Source: a virus
IMG/VR virus record: IMGVR_UViG_3300034061_004858
Coordinates: 1-43,195 of that record
Direction: 5' to 3' (one strand)
DNA: 43,195 nucleotides
Part shown: positions 1 to 6,871 of the stretch, piece after piece
Position numbering within the stretch: the stretch's first letter is position 1
Layout: every line of letters starts with the position of its first letter
The notes under the pieces: model-generated
What the model saw: only the letters and a program-made list of their open reading frames with translations
Databases searched by the model: none
What the model was told of the DNA's origin: nothing
Made by a program: the position numbers and the translations under genes

Positions 1-23
1 TGGGGCGCGTGCCGTCCGCCTTC
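1..23 (+). repeat. 3' end of DGR variable repeat with IMH-like core
   Basis: Positions 1-23 match TR 565-587 at 22 of 23 bases. The one difference is A583 in TR and C19 here. The first 18 bases (TGGGGCGCGTGCCGTCCG) contain no adenine and are GC-rich, as expected for the initiation-of-mutagenic-homing site. From position 24 the two sequences diverge. The single difference could be an A-targeted change or a fixed IMH/IMH* difference. Confidence 0.75.
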
Positions 24-34
24 TGGCTGCGTGA
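1..34 (+). CDS. DGR target protein, C-terminal end (partial; continues from 43195)
   Basis: This is the last stretch of the diversified receptor-binding protein whose first 470 codons are at 41786-43195. Reading in the TR frame gives GARAVRLLAA and then TGA at 32-34. Positions 1-18 are identical to TR 565-582. The G-A-R-A segment after the Asn-rich mutable stretch is the usual ending of DGR C-type-lectin variable proteins. The stop overlaps the GTG start of avd (GTGA at 31-34), so the two are probably translationally coupled. The call assumes that the window ends join through a missing VR segment of about 89 nt. Confidence 0.75.
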   Translation, partial: GARAVRLLAA

Positions 35-465
35 GCAGCCATGTGGGGCCCGCGGCAGCGGGCCTTCCCTCTGACGCCACCCCGCCGGAAGAACAGGCCC
101 TGGGCCTCGACCGCCGGCGGGAGCGTTATTGGCTCATTGAGCGGCGCTGCAAAGACCTCTGCCTCTACCTGGATGTTCTCACCAGGAACATGCCGAGGTA
201 TGAGAAGTACGTCCTCAGTGCCAAGATGCGTGAGATCGGGTATCTCTGTCTGGAGTTGGCCATTGCCGCCAACAAGAAACAGCACAAGAAGACCGATCTC
301 ACACGCTTCAATGTGCAGCACGAGTTCCTCCGCCAGCTGCTCAACCTGGCAGTGGAGGCTAAGTTCATCGAGCCCAGGCGACACCGCGTTGCCTGCGAAA
401 AGCTCGACGAAGTAGGCAAGCTCCTGGGGGGATGGCTACGCTCTGAACTCAGGGCGGACTCCTGA
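31..465 (+). CDS. avd: DGR accessory variability determinant (Avd)
   Basis: This is a 144-aa basic, helical protein matching the Avd pattern: an RYWLIERRCKDLCLYL helix, a TRNMPRYEKYVLSAKMR segment, then helices rich in Lys/Arg and Leu. Avd forms a pentameric barrel that binds the DGR reverse transcriptase and template RNA and is needed for mutagenic retrohoming. GTG at 31 overlaps the target gene stop. The first ~28 residues look like a non-conserved extension, and there is no in-frame ATG, so the true start is uncertain. It lies between the VR and TR, the same order as in Bordetella phage BPP-1. Confidence 0.85.
   Translation: MSSHVGPAAAGLPSDATPPEEQALGLDRRRERYWLIERRCKDLCLYLDVLTRNMPRYEKYVLSAKMREIGYLCLELAIAANKKQHKKTDLTRFNVQHEFLRQLLNLAVEAKFIEPRRHRVACEKLDEVGKLLGGWLRSELRADS
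47..64 (+). promoter_or_regulatory. DGR hairpin/cruciform just downstream of VR
   Basis: GGCCCGC (47-53) and GCGGGCC (58-64) form a perfect 7-bp inverted repeat around the tetraloop GGCA. In the Bordetella phage DGR a similar stem with a 4-nt loop just 3' of VR is needed for efficient target recognition. Here it lies 24 nt past the VR match, inside the start of avd. Position and shape support the role; function is inferred. Confidence 0.6.
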
Positions 466-467
466 CA

Positions 468-587
468 TGCTGCCGAATGTTGGGGGCAACTGGGACAACA
501 CGGCCAATGCCGGTGTGTTCAACGTGAATCTCAACAACACATCCAGCAACGCGAACAACAACAATGGGGCGCGTGCCGTCCGACTTC
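468..587 (+). repeat. DGR template repeat (TR)
   Basis: The TR is bounded by 8 nt that match the window's 3' end (468-475 vs 43188-43195) and 23 nt that match its 5' end (565-587 vs 1-23). Between them, 476-564 holds 31 adenines in 89 nt. Read in the target frame it carries 13 Asn codons (AAC/AAT), plus Asp, Ser and Thr codons, in a pattern of the type GGNWDNTANAGVF and SSNANNNNGARAV. AAC codons at exposed lectin positions are the hallmark of DGR templates, because adenine mutagenesis of AAC reaches many residues without creating stops. TR lies just after the avd stop. Confidence 0.92.
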
Positions 588-722
588 GACACAATCACGC
601 CCAGCGTCGGGCCTCACGTGGGACCGGCCGTGTCGTGTTGAAGGGAGGGAGTTCGTCCTTGAGCCCACTGGGCTCTCAATAGCCGGGGAAGGCGATTCCA
701 GTAGCTCTGCGACCGTCTCGCC
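588..722 (+). ncRNA. TR-RT spacer, likely part of the DGR template RNA
   Basis: These 135 nt between TR and the RT start hold no convincing gene. A hairpin GAGCCC-ACT-GGGCTC lies at 661-675. In studied DGRs the RNA 3' of TR folds and is needed for priming and for RT-Avd binding, so this spacer is expected to be structural. The open frame through TR (467-682) is a by-product of the repeat rather than a gene. Confidence 0.45.
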
Positions 723-1760
723 ATGCCCCACAAACTCGGCAATCTGTGGCCCCAGATCGCCAGCTACGACGCGCTGCTGGACGCCTGGAAGGAAGTCAGA
801 AGCGGCAAGGGCGACAAGCGGTTGATCCTCCAGTACGAGAGCAACCTGGCGGTCAACCTGTCGCACCTGGAAGCCAAGCTGCTGGACGGCAGGTATAAGC
901 CACGGCCGCACTATGAGTTCTGGATCAAGGACCCAAAGCCCCGGCTGATCCAAGCGCCGTTCCTTGAGGATCGCATCGTGCAGCACGCCGTCTGCAACGT
1001 GCTGCGTGTGCCCCTGCAGCAGCGGTTAATCGCTCACACCTACAGCTGCCTGATTGGCCGCGGCACCCATCGCTGCAGCCAGCAGTTTCATGCCTATCTG
1101 AAGAACAGGCGGTTCAAGTATTACCTCAGCCTGGACATCAGCAAGTTCTTTTACAGCATTAACCACGAAGCGCTCTATGCCGAGATGTGCCGTCACATCA
1201 AGTGCAAGCCCACGCTTGCTTTGTTGTGGCGCTACATCACGGTGAACGGCGGCGACTGCGGCATCCCCATCGGCGCGAGCACCAGCCAGATCATGGCCAA
1301 CATGGCGCTCAACCCCCTCGATCACTTCGCCCGGCGCGAGCTGAAGCTCAACACCTACCTGCGCTACTGCGACGACATGATCGCCCTGTTCGAGGCCGCG
1401 GAGGCCGCCCACGCTGCTCACCAGGCGATGGCGCAGAAGGTGGAGGAGCTGGGCATGAGGCTCAACAACAAGAGCGGTGTGGGCTGGGTGGATGACGGCG
1501 TGGACTGGGTTGGCTACCGCCACTGGCGCACCTACAAGCTGATCCGCAAGCGCTCGCTCAAACGCCTGAAGCGCAAGGCCGCGGCGGGCTGCAGCCTGGA
1601 GACGACCATGGCCTACCTCAGCCACGCCAAGGACACGGCAAGCCTGCGGTATGTGAGGCAGCTGCTTTGGCGCTGCAATCCTGAACACCGCCCAGAGATC
1701 TACGCCTGGATTTGCCGGCACAGGTCAGCTCGTTACTGTGCAGGGGTGAAGACGTCTTAG
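723..1760 (+). CDS. DGR reverse transcriptase
   Basis: This 345-aa RT has the motifs of the group II intron/DGR clade: LSLDIS with catalytic Asp138, the DGR signature I-G-A-S-T-S-Q at 183-189 (in place of the QG motif of other RTs), and YCDD at 215-218 with the catalytic Asp pair. A basic thumb follows (KLIRKRSLKRLKRK near 270). There is no maturase or endonuclease domain and the length is typical of DGR RTs. It makes adenine-mutagenised cDNA from TR RNA together with Avd. YCDD instead of the commoner YADD/YMDD is mildly unusual. Confidence 0.95.
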   Translation: MPHKLGNLWPQIASYDALLDAWKEVRSGKGDKRLILQYESNLAVNLSHLEAKLLDGRYKPRPHYEFWIKDPKPRLIQAPFLEDRIVQHAVCNVLRVPLQQRLIAHTYSCLIGRGTHRCSQQFHAYLKNRRFKYYLSLDISKFFYSINHEALYAEMCRHIKCKPTLALLWRYITVNGGDCGIPIGASTSQIMANMALNPLDHFARRELKLNTYLRYCDDMIALFEAAEAAHAAHQAMAQKVEELGMRLNNKSGVGWVDDGVDWVGYRHWRTYKLIRKRSLKRLKRKAAAGCSLETTMAYLSHAKDTASLRYVRQLLWRCNPEHRPEIYAWICRHRSARYCAGVKTS

Positions 1761-1761
1761 C

Positions 1762-1938
1762 GTGGACCCAGCGAGCATCCTTGCCCTCATCGGACTTGGC
1801 GGCTCGGGCGTCGCCGCGCTCTGGAAGATCGCCAACGGCCTGGGGCGATTTGAATCACGCACCACAACAATTCTCGAGGGCGTTCAGACGATGCTGCAGG
1901 ACCACGAGACCAGGCTCCGCGATCTTGAGCGACCCTGA
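1762..1938 (+). CDS. Small membrane protein, holin/spanin-like candidate
   Basis: The GTG at 1762 opens a 58-aa frame directly after the RT stop. Residues ~5-20 (SILALIGLGGSGVAAL) are hydrophobic enough for one membrane segment. The rest is a charged amphipathic helix (TILEGVQTMLQDHETRLRDLE). A short membrane anchor plus a coiled-coil tail resembles XhlA-like lysis accessory proteins. Its stop overlaps the next ATG (TGATG). No family is recognised with certainty; the lysis role is inferred from size and the neighbouring endolysin. Confidence 0.55.
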   Translation: MDPASILALIGLGGSGVAALWKIANGLGRFESRTTTILEGVQTMLQDHETRLRDLERP

Positions 1939-2123
1939 TGAACCACTTCTCTGATTACGTCGCCCTGGCCATCGCCATCCACGGCGTCGCCCTGGTGGTG
2001 GTCAACATGACCCCCACGCCCAAGGACAACAAGGCCCTCAACGATTACACCCGGCTCCTCGTCAAGTTCTACCGGGTCATCGAAGTGGCAGCCGGCATCA
2101 TCAGCCCCAGAGTGAAGCGCTAG
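1938..2123 (+). CDS. Small membrane protein, possible holin
   Basis: This is a 61-aa product. Residues 6-23 (DYVALAIAIHGVALVVVN) form one clear hydrophobic helix, followed by PTPKDNK and a second amphipathic helix ending PRVKR. Its start overlaps the upstream stop, so the pair is coupled. It converges on the minus-strand lysis end, and the two stop codons share one CTAG (2120-2123). A basic C-terminus and small size fit a holin or pinholin, but no family was recognised. Confidence 0.55.
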   Translation: MNHFSDYVALAIAIHGVALVVVNMTPTPKDNKALNDYTRLLVKFYRVIEVAAGIISPRVKR

Positions 2124-2413
2124 ATCACCGTCCTGGTCTGGTGGTTCGGGTCGCTCTCATCGAGCGCGGAACTCCTAATTTGCTCCAAATTTGGCGATGG
2201 CTTGGTGTCGGCCGCTTCCAGAGACGCGATCCAGCTGTCGTACGACTCGCGCATCGGGATCTTGGCCGGCAGCTTCAGCCACTTCCTGACCGCAGTCGGA
2301 CAACGCAAGAACACGCTTGCGTTCTTGTCGTAAGCGATGAAGAATCGTCCGTTCCAATCCTTTCCTGTCTCCACGGTGGTGGATTGGCTGAGATGCAGTC
2401 GTTCGCGTTTCAT
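2120..2413 (-). CDS. Hypothetical protein after endolysin
   Basis: The 97-aa product starts MKRERLHLSQ and contains GKDWNGRFFIAYDKNASVF. The ATG (2413-2411) overlaps the endolysin TGA (ATGA), which fixes the start. A longer frame open to 2644 is only the shadow of the endolysin gene. No signal peptide or membrane helix is evident, and I do not recognise a family. As the last gene of the minus-strand block it may have a lysis or accessory role. Confidence 0.6.
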   Translation of the reverse strand: MKRERLHLSQSTTVETGKDWNGRFFIAYDKNASVFLRCPTAVRKWLKLPAKIPMRESYDSWIASLEAADTKPSPNLEQIRSSALDESDPNHQTRTVI

Positions 2414-3552
2414 GGCTTGCAGGTGAGATACCAGCCGCCGCTGCCGCCCGGCATCCAGCGCGGATTCCAGTTCTTGCGGCTGTAAACCACGCCGCCGCCC
2501 TTGGTGTTGTTGGCGTAGCCGCCGCCAACGAGCACGGCCTCGCCATTCGGATCGTTCTGGATCCAGGCGGCATCGGTGTAGCCGATGATCACGGACCAAT
2601 GCCCGCCGCCGCTGGGGGCCGTCACAGGACCTTTGTGCAGCCAACCCACGGCAACGGGCCGGCCTGCGTTGATCTCTTCCTCCAGCACTTTTGGGTTGCC
2701 GTTGGTGTGGAAGTCAGCTCGCAATCCCAAGGATCGCAACGCTGCCAACTGGGCCTCGGCTGATGTGGTGTCGCCAAACTTCTGGCGGATGGCGTTGTAG
2801 GCGTCGTCGCCCACCACCTTCCCCCAGAACATGGCGAGCATGGCGCAGCTGGAGGAGAAGCACTCGCGGTAGCCGCTGCCGCTCTTGTTGTCGTTCTGGC
2901 TCTGCCAGCGCACGTTCAGTGGGTTGCGTGGCAGGGCCTCCCCCTGGCCGGGCCGCTGCTTGCGCATCAGCTCAATCAAGAGATCGGCGTAACGGGGGTT
3001 GGTGGCGTACCCCTGGCGCTGGAGCTCACGCGCGGCCGCTTCGGCACTGCTGCTGTTGTTGACGCCGCGGTAGGTCTTGCCGTTGGCCGTGAAGTCCCGA
3101 TACCAACGGTCCACCAGGTACGCGACGCACTCATCAAGACTGCGGAAATCAAGGAACTCATCGGTGATGGTGATGGTCTTGCCATTCACCACCTCAGTTG
3201 TTTTGTGCGATGAGCCAGGGCCTTTGAGCCCGAAGTAGTTGTGGCGGCCGCTGGTGTGCTTACCCCAGCCAGACTCAAGCGCCCACTGCGCGGCGACAAG
3301 GGAACACCACTTGGCCCCAGCTGTTTTGGCCGCGGCTTCCACCCCTGCCCAGGTGTTGGGTGCAGGGCTGACCAACACCGGCTCTCGCCAAACATCTACC
3401 CATTCAGATGATTCAGTGAGCAGCCCGGGGTCGGCTTGTTTGATCTGCCGCCCCAGCTTGACGATCGCGTTGATTTGGTGCTCGAGGCCTTTGTAGTTCT
3501 GCCAGAACTGCAGCCACCGTTCATCGGTGAACTGGACTTGTTCGATCGGCAT
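2410..3552 (-). CDS. Two-domain endolysin: glucosaminidase plus C39-type peptidase
   Basis: The product has 380 aa. Residues ~60-200 match the FlgJ/LytG glucosaminidase fold: AAQWALESGWGKH with probable catalytic Glu93, then HNYFGLKG and the later YATNPRYADLL segment. Residues ~215-380 look like a papain-type C39 peptidase: Cys231 seven residues before Met238 (the C-x6-M spacing), GHWSVIIGY with His318, and Asp334. Together these would cut peptidoglycan glycan strands and peptides. No signal peptide is seen, so export would need a holin. It follows int by 30 nt. An endolysin in a lysogeny-type operon rather than with the virion genes is unusual for a T7-like phage. Confidence 0.85.
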   Translation of the reverse strand: MPIEQVQFTDERWLQFWQNYKGLEHQINAIVKLGRQIKQADPGLLTESSEWVDVWREPVLVSPAPNTWAGVEAAAKTAGAKWCSLVAAQWALESGWGKHTSGRHNYFGLKGPGSSHKTTEVVNGKTITITDEFLDFRSLDECVAYLVDRWYRDFTANGKTYRGVNNSSSAEAAARELQRQGYATNPRYADLLIELMRKQRPGQGEALPRNPLNVRWQSQNDNKSGSGYRECFSSSCAMLAMFWGKVVGDDAYNAIRQKFGDTTSAEAQLAALRSLGLRADFHTNGNPKVLEEEINAGRPVAVGWLHKGPVTAPSGGGHWSVIIGYTDAAWIQNDPNGEAVLVGGGYANNTKGGGVVYSRKNWNPRWMPGGSGGWYLTCKP

Positions 3553-3582
3553 CTGCTGCAGGTCTCTGCACCATCAAACCGT

Positions 3583-4572
3583 TCATCCCTCGAGCGCTGC
3601 CACACACGCTGCAAGAGCATCGGTCTGCAGGTGCAGGTAGCGCTGCACAGAGGCCAGCGACGTCCACCCGCCGAAGCTCATCAACTGGTGCAGGGGGATG
3701 CCGCGGGCAGCCAGCTTGCTGGCGCAGGTGTGGCGCGTGGTGTGCACCGACAGTGCCTCATCCTCACCGCAGCCGATCGCTTCCTTGGCCTTCTGGAACA
3801 GGCGCTGAAACTCCCAGTAGCGGTAGGAGAACACGGTCTGCCGGCGAACAGCAGGGATGTGGGGCTCGAGAGCTTGCACGGCTCGGGCCGTGAGTGGGAC
3901 CGATCGGGTCCGGTTGGCTTTGGTTTCGGAGAACGTGACCTTTCTGTTCACCAGGTCCACGTCCTCGCCACGCAGGCGCTCGACCTCGCCCCAGCGGGCG
4001 CAGGACTCGAGCAGAAACACCAGGCAGTCGGCCGCGGCGGCATGGCCGATGCTCACCAGGTAGTGGCACATGCCATCGCGTTCTTCATCGCTGATCACCC
4101 GGTCCTTGGTGTTCTTGAGCTTCAGCTGTTTCGGGAACTGGGGTGTGGTGGTGATGTGCCCGCGCAGCTGGGCATCGGAGAACATGGCCCGCAGCGCTGA
4201 CACCTTCTTGTTGACGGTGGCTGGGCGGTTGCCCGAAGCCAGCAGATGGCGCCGCCAGGCGTCGATCTGAGGGGTGCTGATGTCGGTCAGCAGGGTGTTG
4301 GCGCCGAAGTAGTCGACAGCGGCCTGGCTGTAGAGGCCGGCGGTGCGTTCAGAGCTGCAGCCACGCCAGCGAACATCCATCGACAGGCGGCGTGCATCCT
4401 GCAGCGAGAACAGGGGCAGCGGGCTGGCTTCCTTGTGCAGCAGCAGCTCGAGCAGCTCACGCTTGCGGCCCAGGGCCTCCTGTTTGGTCTTGCAGAGAGC
4501 GGTCTTGCGTTGGCCAGCAACGGTCACATCAGCGACCCAGCCGGTGGGTGTGCGGCGAACAGAGCCAGACAT
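3583..4572 (-). CDS. int: Tyrosine-recombinase integrase
   Basis: This is a 329-aa phage integrase. The N-terminal ~60 residues look like an arm-binding domain, and ~75-150 like a core-binding SAM-like domain (QIDAWRRHLLASGNRPATVNKKVSALRAMF). The catalytic set is complete: Arg193 (CARWGEVERL), Lys218, His277 and Arg280 (HTTRH), Trp303 (GGW) and nucleophile Tyr312 (YLHL). It is preceded by the shared CA-rich leader (4591-4573) and lies 26 nt downstream of the MarR-type gene, so the two probably form one transcript. The likely attachment site is the tRNA-Leu fragment at 13475, about 9 kb away. Confidence 0.95.
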   Translation of the reverse strand: MSGSVRRTPTGWVADVTVAGQRKTALCKTKQEALGRKRELLELLLHKEASPLPLFSLQDARRLSMDVRWRGCSSERTAGLYSQAAVDYFGANTLLTDISTPQIDAWRRHLLASGNRPATVNKKVSALRAMFSDAQLRGHITTTPQFPKQLKLKNTKDRVISDEERDGMCHYLVSIGHAAAADCLVFLLESCARWGEVERLRGEDVDLVNRKVTFSETKANRTRSVPLTARAVQALEPHIPAVRRQTVFSYRYWEFQRLFQKAKEAIGCGEDEALSVHTTRHTCASKLAARGIPLHQLMSFGGWTSLASVQRYLHLQTDALAACVAALEG

Positions 4573-4591
4573 GGTGCAGGTGGTTGTTGGG
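4573..4591 (-). promoter_or_regulatory. CA-rich translation leader of int
   Basis: On the minus strand CCCAACAACCACCTGCACC ends at the int ATG. It shares CCCAACAACCACC with the leaders at 8020, 8788 and 10179 and has no Shine-Dalgarno sequence. Confidence 0.6.
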
Positions 4592-4598
4592 TGTGCGG

Positions 4599-4916
4599 TC
4601 AGAGCTCAAGCAGCTGTCGTTTCAGCGCTTTGCCCTTGGGGGTGAGGAAGGCGATGAACCGTCTGCCTTCCTCTGGGTCTTTCTCGGTTGTGACCAGATC
4701 AAAGCCTGGCCTGCCCTTTCTGTGTTGATCACCCAGAGCGTGAACGGTCCGGGATACGGCAGAGGGCGAGAGGTTCAGCTTGTCCTCGACGAACTTGAGG
4801 GTGCATGGCTCGTTTTCGGCGATGACCAGGAAGACTTGGGCGAAGTGGGCATAGAAGTGAGTGGGTTCCAGGACAGCAAACAGGCCCAGAGCCCGGTCCA
4901 GTTGACGAAGATCCAT
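4599..4916 (-). CDS. MarR-type winged-helix regulator
   Basis: The 105-aa protein has a compact MarR-like winged helix: helix-turn-helix around residues 38-62 (LKFVEDKLNLSPSAVSRTVHAL), a wing at ~70-88, and LTPKGKALKRQL at the end, which is typical of the last MarR helix. It is shorter than the ~140-aa family norm and lacks most of the dimerisation helices. It lies directly upstream of int, so it may control integration. The perfect palindrome ACTCCTAGGAGT sits 18 bp upstream of the start and is a candidate operator. Confidence 0.75.
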   Translation of the reverse strand: MDLRQLDRALGLFAVLEPTHFYAHFAQVFLVIAENEPCTLKFVEDKLNLSPSAVSRTVHALGDQHRKGRPGFDLVTTEKDPEEGRRFIAFLTPKGKALKRQLLEL

Positions 4917-4933
4917 GGCCCAAAGCGAGCGCG

Positions 4934-4945
4934 ACTCCTAGGAGT
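4934..4945. promoter_or_regulatory. Palindrome ACTCCTAGGAGT, candidate MarR operator
   Basis: A perfect 12-bp palindrome lies upstream of the MarR-type gene start (4916). A near copy (CTACCTAGGAGT) is at 9746-9757 in the divergent control region. Regulators of this family usually bind palindromes in their own promoter. Binding is inferred. Confidence 0.45.
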
Positions 4946-5101
4946 GTGGCACTTGCGCACTGCAAGCTGAGCAGGCGTCGTTGCAGGGGTAAACCACAGC
5001 TCGAACCCAGCCCAGGACTGGCGCCATGGCACTTCCAGCGATAGGAGGAGGGCGTAGTGCATCTGCATTGTATTTGTCGCAGGTGAGAAGCATTGCACCT
5101 A

Positions 5102-5125
5102 GGCGGCCAGTTGGTGCTGGCCGCC
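5102..5125 (-). terminator. Strong hairpin after the KilA-N gene
   Basis: GGCGGCCAG and CTGGCCGCC form a perfect 9-bp stem around a 6-nt loop, 20 nt past the KilA-N stop on the minus strand. No T-run follows, so it may be a weak terminator or an mRNA-stabilising stem. The rest of 4917-5145 holds no gene. Around 5070 on the minus strand TACAAT could be a -10 element for the MarR-int transcript. Confidence 0.4.
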
Positions 5126-5145
5126 AGGGATCCTCTGCAGCGTTA

Positions 5146-5733
5146 TCAGGCGGCCACCCTGCGCTTCACGTCCACCGCCGGGATGGTCCGCATCAGCCGG
5201 TCCACCATCGCCAGCAGCCTCTTTGAGTCCTCCATGCACTCCACCGCCAGCGACACCACCTCTCGCGTGGTGGTGGCAGGGCTTCCCATCAGTCCGGCCA
5301 CACGATTGAGGTTGTCTCCGATCTGCGAGCAGGCCAGGCCGATCACGGCCGCGGCGTCATCGGGTGTCACCGCCAGGTCGAGCTGAACGGGCTTGGCCTT
5401 GGCCTCAAGCTCCTCAAGGATCCAGCCATCCATCCAGACAGCGAACTCGGGTGAGATCCAGCGGGCCAGGTCCACGGCCAGGCGCGGATGCACCCAGGTG
5501 CCACGACCGGCGTTGGGCCCGGTCACCACGGTCTGGGCCAGGAGGTCGGCCGGAATTCCGGTCGACCCCTGCAGCGCCTGCATGTACTCAGTGGCTCGCA
5601 GGTTGACTGCGTAGTGGTGCCAGCGGCGCCCAGCCACTTGGCACATGGCCGTGGCGTTGACGTAGCCATCGGCGCGGCGGCGCTGAATGGCGTGCCCGTT
5701 CCATGAACGGGTCACGAGCGCAGAGCTCTTCAT
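5146..5733 (-). CDS. KilA-N domain protein, antirepressor-like
   Basis: The product has 195 aa. Residues ~10-110 carry the KilA-N pattern: RRADGYVNATAMCQVAGRRWHHY, then GTWVHPRLAVDLARWISPEFAVWMDGWILEEL. KilA-N is a DNA-binding domain common in temperate-phage antirepressors and regulators. The C-terminal ~85 residues form a helical region with no recognised family. It lies between an HTH gene and the MarR-int pair. A role in the lysis-lysogeny decision is inferred from domain and place. Confidence 0.85.
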   Translation of the reverse strand: MKSSALVTRSWNGHAIQRRRADGYVNATAMCQVAGRRWHHYAVNLRATEYMQALQGSTGIPADLLAQTVVTGPNAGRGTWVHPRLAVDLARWISPEFAVWMDGWILEELEAKAKPVQLDLAVTPDDAAAVIGLACSQIGDNLNRVAGLMGSPATTTREVVSLAVECMEDSKRLLAMVDRLMRTIPAVDVKRRVAA

Positions 5734-5769
5734 GAGTTTTCAGATCATCGGAGGCCTGCTGCTGCCAGC

Positions 5770-5792
5770 AGGTGTGTGCAGCATAAGCACAC
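5770..5792. promoter_or_regulatory. Dyad upstream of the KilA-N gene
   Basis: GGTGTG (5770-5775) pairs with CACACC (5787-5792), and an overlapping register GTGTGC/GCACAC also pairs. It lies ~40 bp upstream of the KilA-N start in the 188-bp gap 5734-5921, which has no gene. The position suits an operator. Confidence 0.35.
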
Positions 5793-5921
5793 CGGCCCTG
5801 CTGCGGTCAAGGGGTGCCGGGCCTCCAGTGGGGTTTCAGGGCAGCCCCGATGAAGCCACCCACCCCTGCGCTTCTTCCCTCTCGGAGGTGTTGTATCCGC
5901 GCCGACCCGGCGTGATCGAGC

Positions 5922-6269
5922 CTAGGAGAGGCGCTGCAGCGGCTTCCCTTCGATGCCATACAGCGTGATGAGCTGCCGAGCGCTCTCCCCCAGCAGCAGC
6001 TGATTCCCGAGTCGGTGCGGGTGAGGCCGTGTGCGCAGCCAGCTGACCGGGCAGCCACTGCAGCGGCCTTTGCCTCTCAGCCGGCTGGCCAGTTGGGTAG
6101 CGGTCGACTGGCTCACGCCCATCACCGCCATGAAATCGGACACGTGATCAGCCTGGCCAGCGGCCACGCGCACCAGGGCCTCGAGTTGCTGCACCGTCAG
6201 GTCCGGGTCTGCGGTTCTGGCCGCGGCGAGAAAGGCCGCCAGATCGGCGGCCGTGTTCAGGTTCGGCAT
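5922..6269 (-). CDS. Small HTH regulator
   Basis: The ATG at 6269 gives 115 aa, starting 4 nt after the stop of the RlpA-like gene. Residues ~43-66 (VSDFMAVMGVSQSTATQLASRL) form a helix-turn-helix of the MarR/winged-helix kind. A short Cys-containing loop (GRCSGCPVSW) follows, and the end (ARQLITLYGIEG) resembles the final MarR helix. A frame open further upstream overlaps the previous gene and is less likely. This is a second regulator in the lysogeny block; its target is unknown. Confidence 0.65.
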   Translation of the reverse strand: MPNLNTAADLAAFLAAARTADPDLTVQQLEALVRVAAGQADHVSDFMAVMGVSQSTATQLASRLRGKGRCSGCPVSWLRTRPHPHRLGNQLLLGESARQLITLYGIEGKPLQRLS

Positions 6270-6273
6270 GGCG

Positions 6274-6600
6274 TCAGGGGTGGGTGATCTGAACCGTTGC
6301 GGTGCCATCGAGCGGCACGCCAAGGCGCTGGGCAGCGCCGGCGCTCAGGTCGATCGAGTCGCAGTCGCAACGGTCTGTCACAGGCACGGTGAGCACGCGG
6401 CCTTGGTGGCTGACCCGAACACGGGTGCCGCATGGCAACCACGGGTGAGCAGCACTGATTCCCCAGTGCTGATAGGTGTGGCCGCAGGCGGTCTGCCGGC
6501 CGTGATACCAGCCGTCGTAGACGGTGGCGGTGACGTGTCGGCCGCCGGCGATCGCAGGCGTGATCGGCTGCAGCAGCAGCAGTAGCAATGGGATGCGCAT
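6274..6600 (-). CDS. Secreted RlpA-like double-psi beta-barrel protein
   Basis: This is a 108-aa protein. Residues 1-18 (MRIPLLLLLLQPITPAIA) are a signal peptide with an AIA cleavage site. The mature part has the RlpA-type barrel pattern: TATVYDGWYHGRQTACGHTY, PCGTRVRV, VTDRCDCDSIDLSAGAAQRLG. RlpA domains act on or bind peptidoglycan. Four Cys residues could form disulphides outside the cytoplasm. The start at 6600 is chosen because the signal peptide begins there and the CA-rich leader ends there. A second barrel of this type is fused to the gp15-like virion protein. Confidence 0.75.
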   Translation of the reverse strand: MRIPLLLLLLQPITPAIAGGRHVTATVYDGWYHGRQTACGHTYQHWGISAAHPWLPCGTRVRVSHQGRVLTVPVTDRCDCDSIDLSAGAAQRLGVPLDGTATVQITHP

Positions 6601-6619
6601 CGGCTGGTGGTTGTTGGTG
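6601..6619 (-). promoter_or_regulatory. CA-rich translation leader of the RlpA-like gene
   Basis: The minus-strand sequence CACCAACAACCACCAGCCG ends at the ATG. It shares CCAACAACCACC with the other leaders. A CACATGTGC core lies just upstream (6640-6632). Confidence 0.5.
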
Positions 6620-6658
6620 AGGGAAGGGCAGCACATGTGACGCGCTGCCCGTTTGCCA

Positions 6659-6838
6659 TCAGTCCGTGGCAGGCATCCCAACCTCAAGCACGTGAGCGCA
6701 GAGGTTCGAGATGCTGCGGCCTTGATCGAGTGCTGTTGTGATCAGCCTCTGGTGCAGGGCGTAACTGATGGTGATGGTGATTCGAGCGGGCTTTCGTTTG
6801 GCGATGGCCAGCCGATCACGTAGCGAGACAGGTTCCAT
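6659..6838 (-). CDS. Ribbon-helix-helix DNA-binding protein
   Basis: The ATG at 6838 gives 59 aa. After a basic N-terminus, PARITITISYALHQRLITTALDQGRSISNLCAHVLEVG fits a CopG/Arc-type ribbon-helix-helix: a beta strand of alternating residues, helix A, turn, helix B. Such proteins bind DNA as dimers and often repress their own operon. A frame extending to 7003 overlaps the hairpin and the small membrane gene and is rejected. Confidence 0.7.
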   Translation of the reverse strand: MEPVSLRDRLAIAKRKPARITITISYALHQRLITTALDQGRSISNLCAHVLEVGMPATD

Positions 6839-6871
6839 AGGACCCCTCTGGTGACACAGGGCAGGTGAGCC

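Noticed and set aside
467-682. 71-codon open frame over the template repeat
   Set aside because: It is the TR read in the target-gene frame; the Asn-rich peptide reflects the template role and it has no ribosome site.
2414-2644. N-terminal extension of the 2120-2413 gene
   Set aside because: It overlaps the endolysin gene in another frame; the ATGA overlap at 2410-2413 gives a better start.
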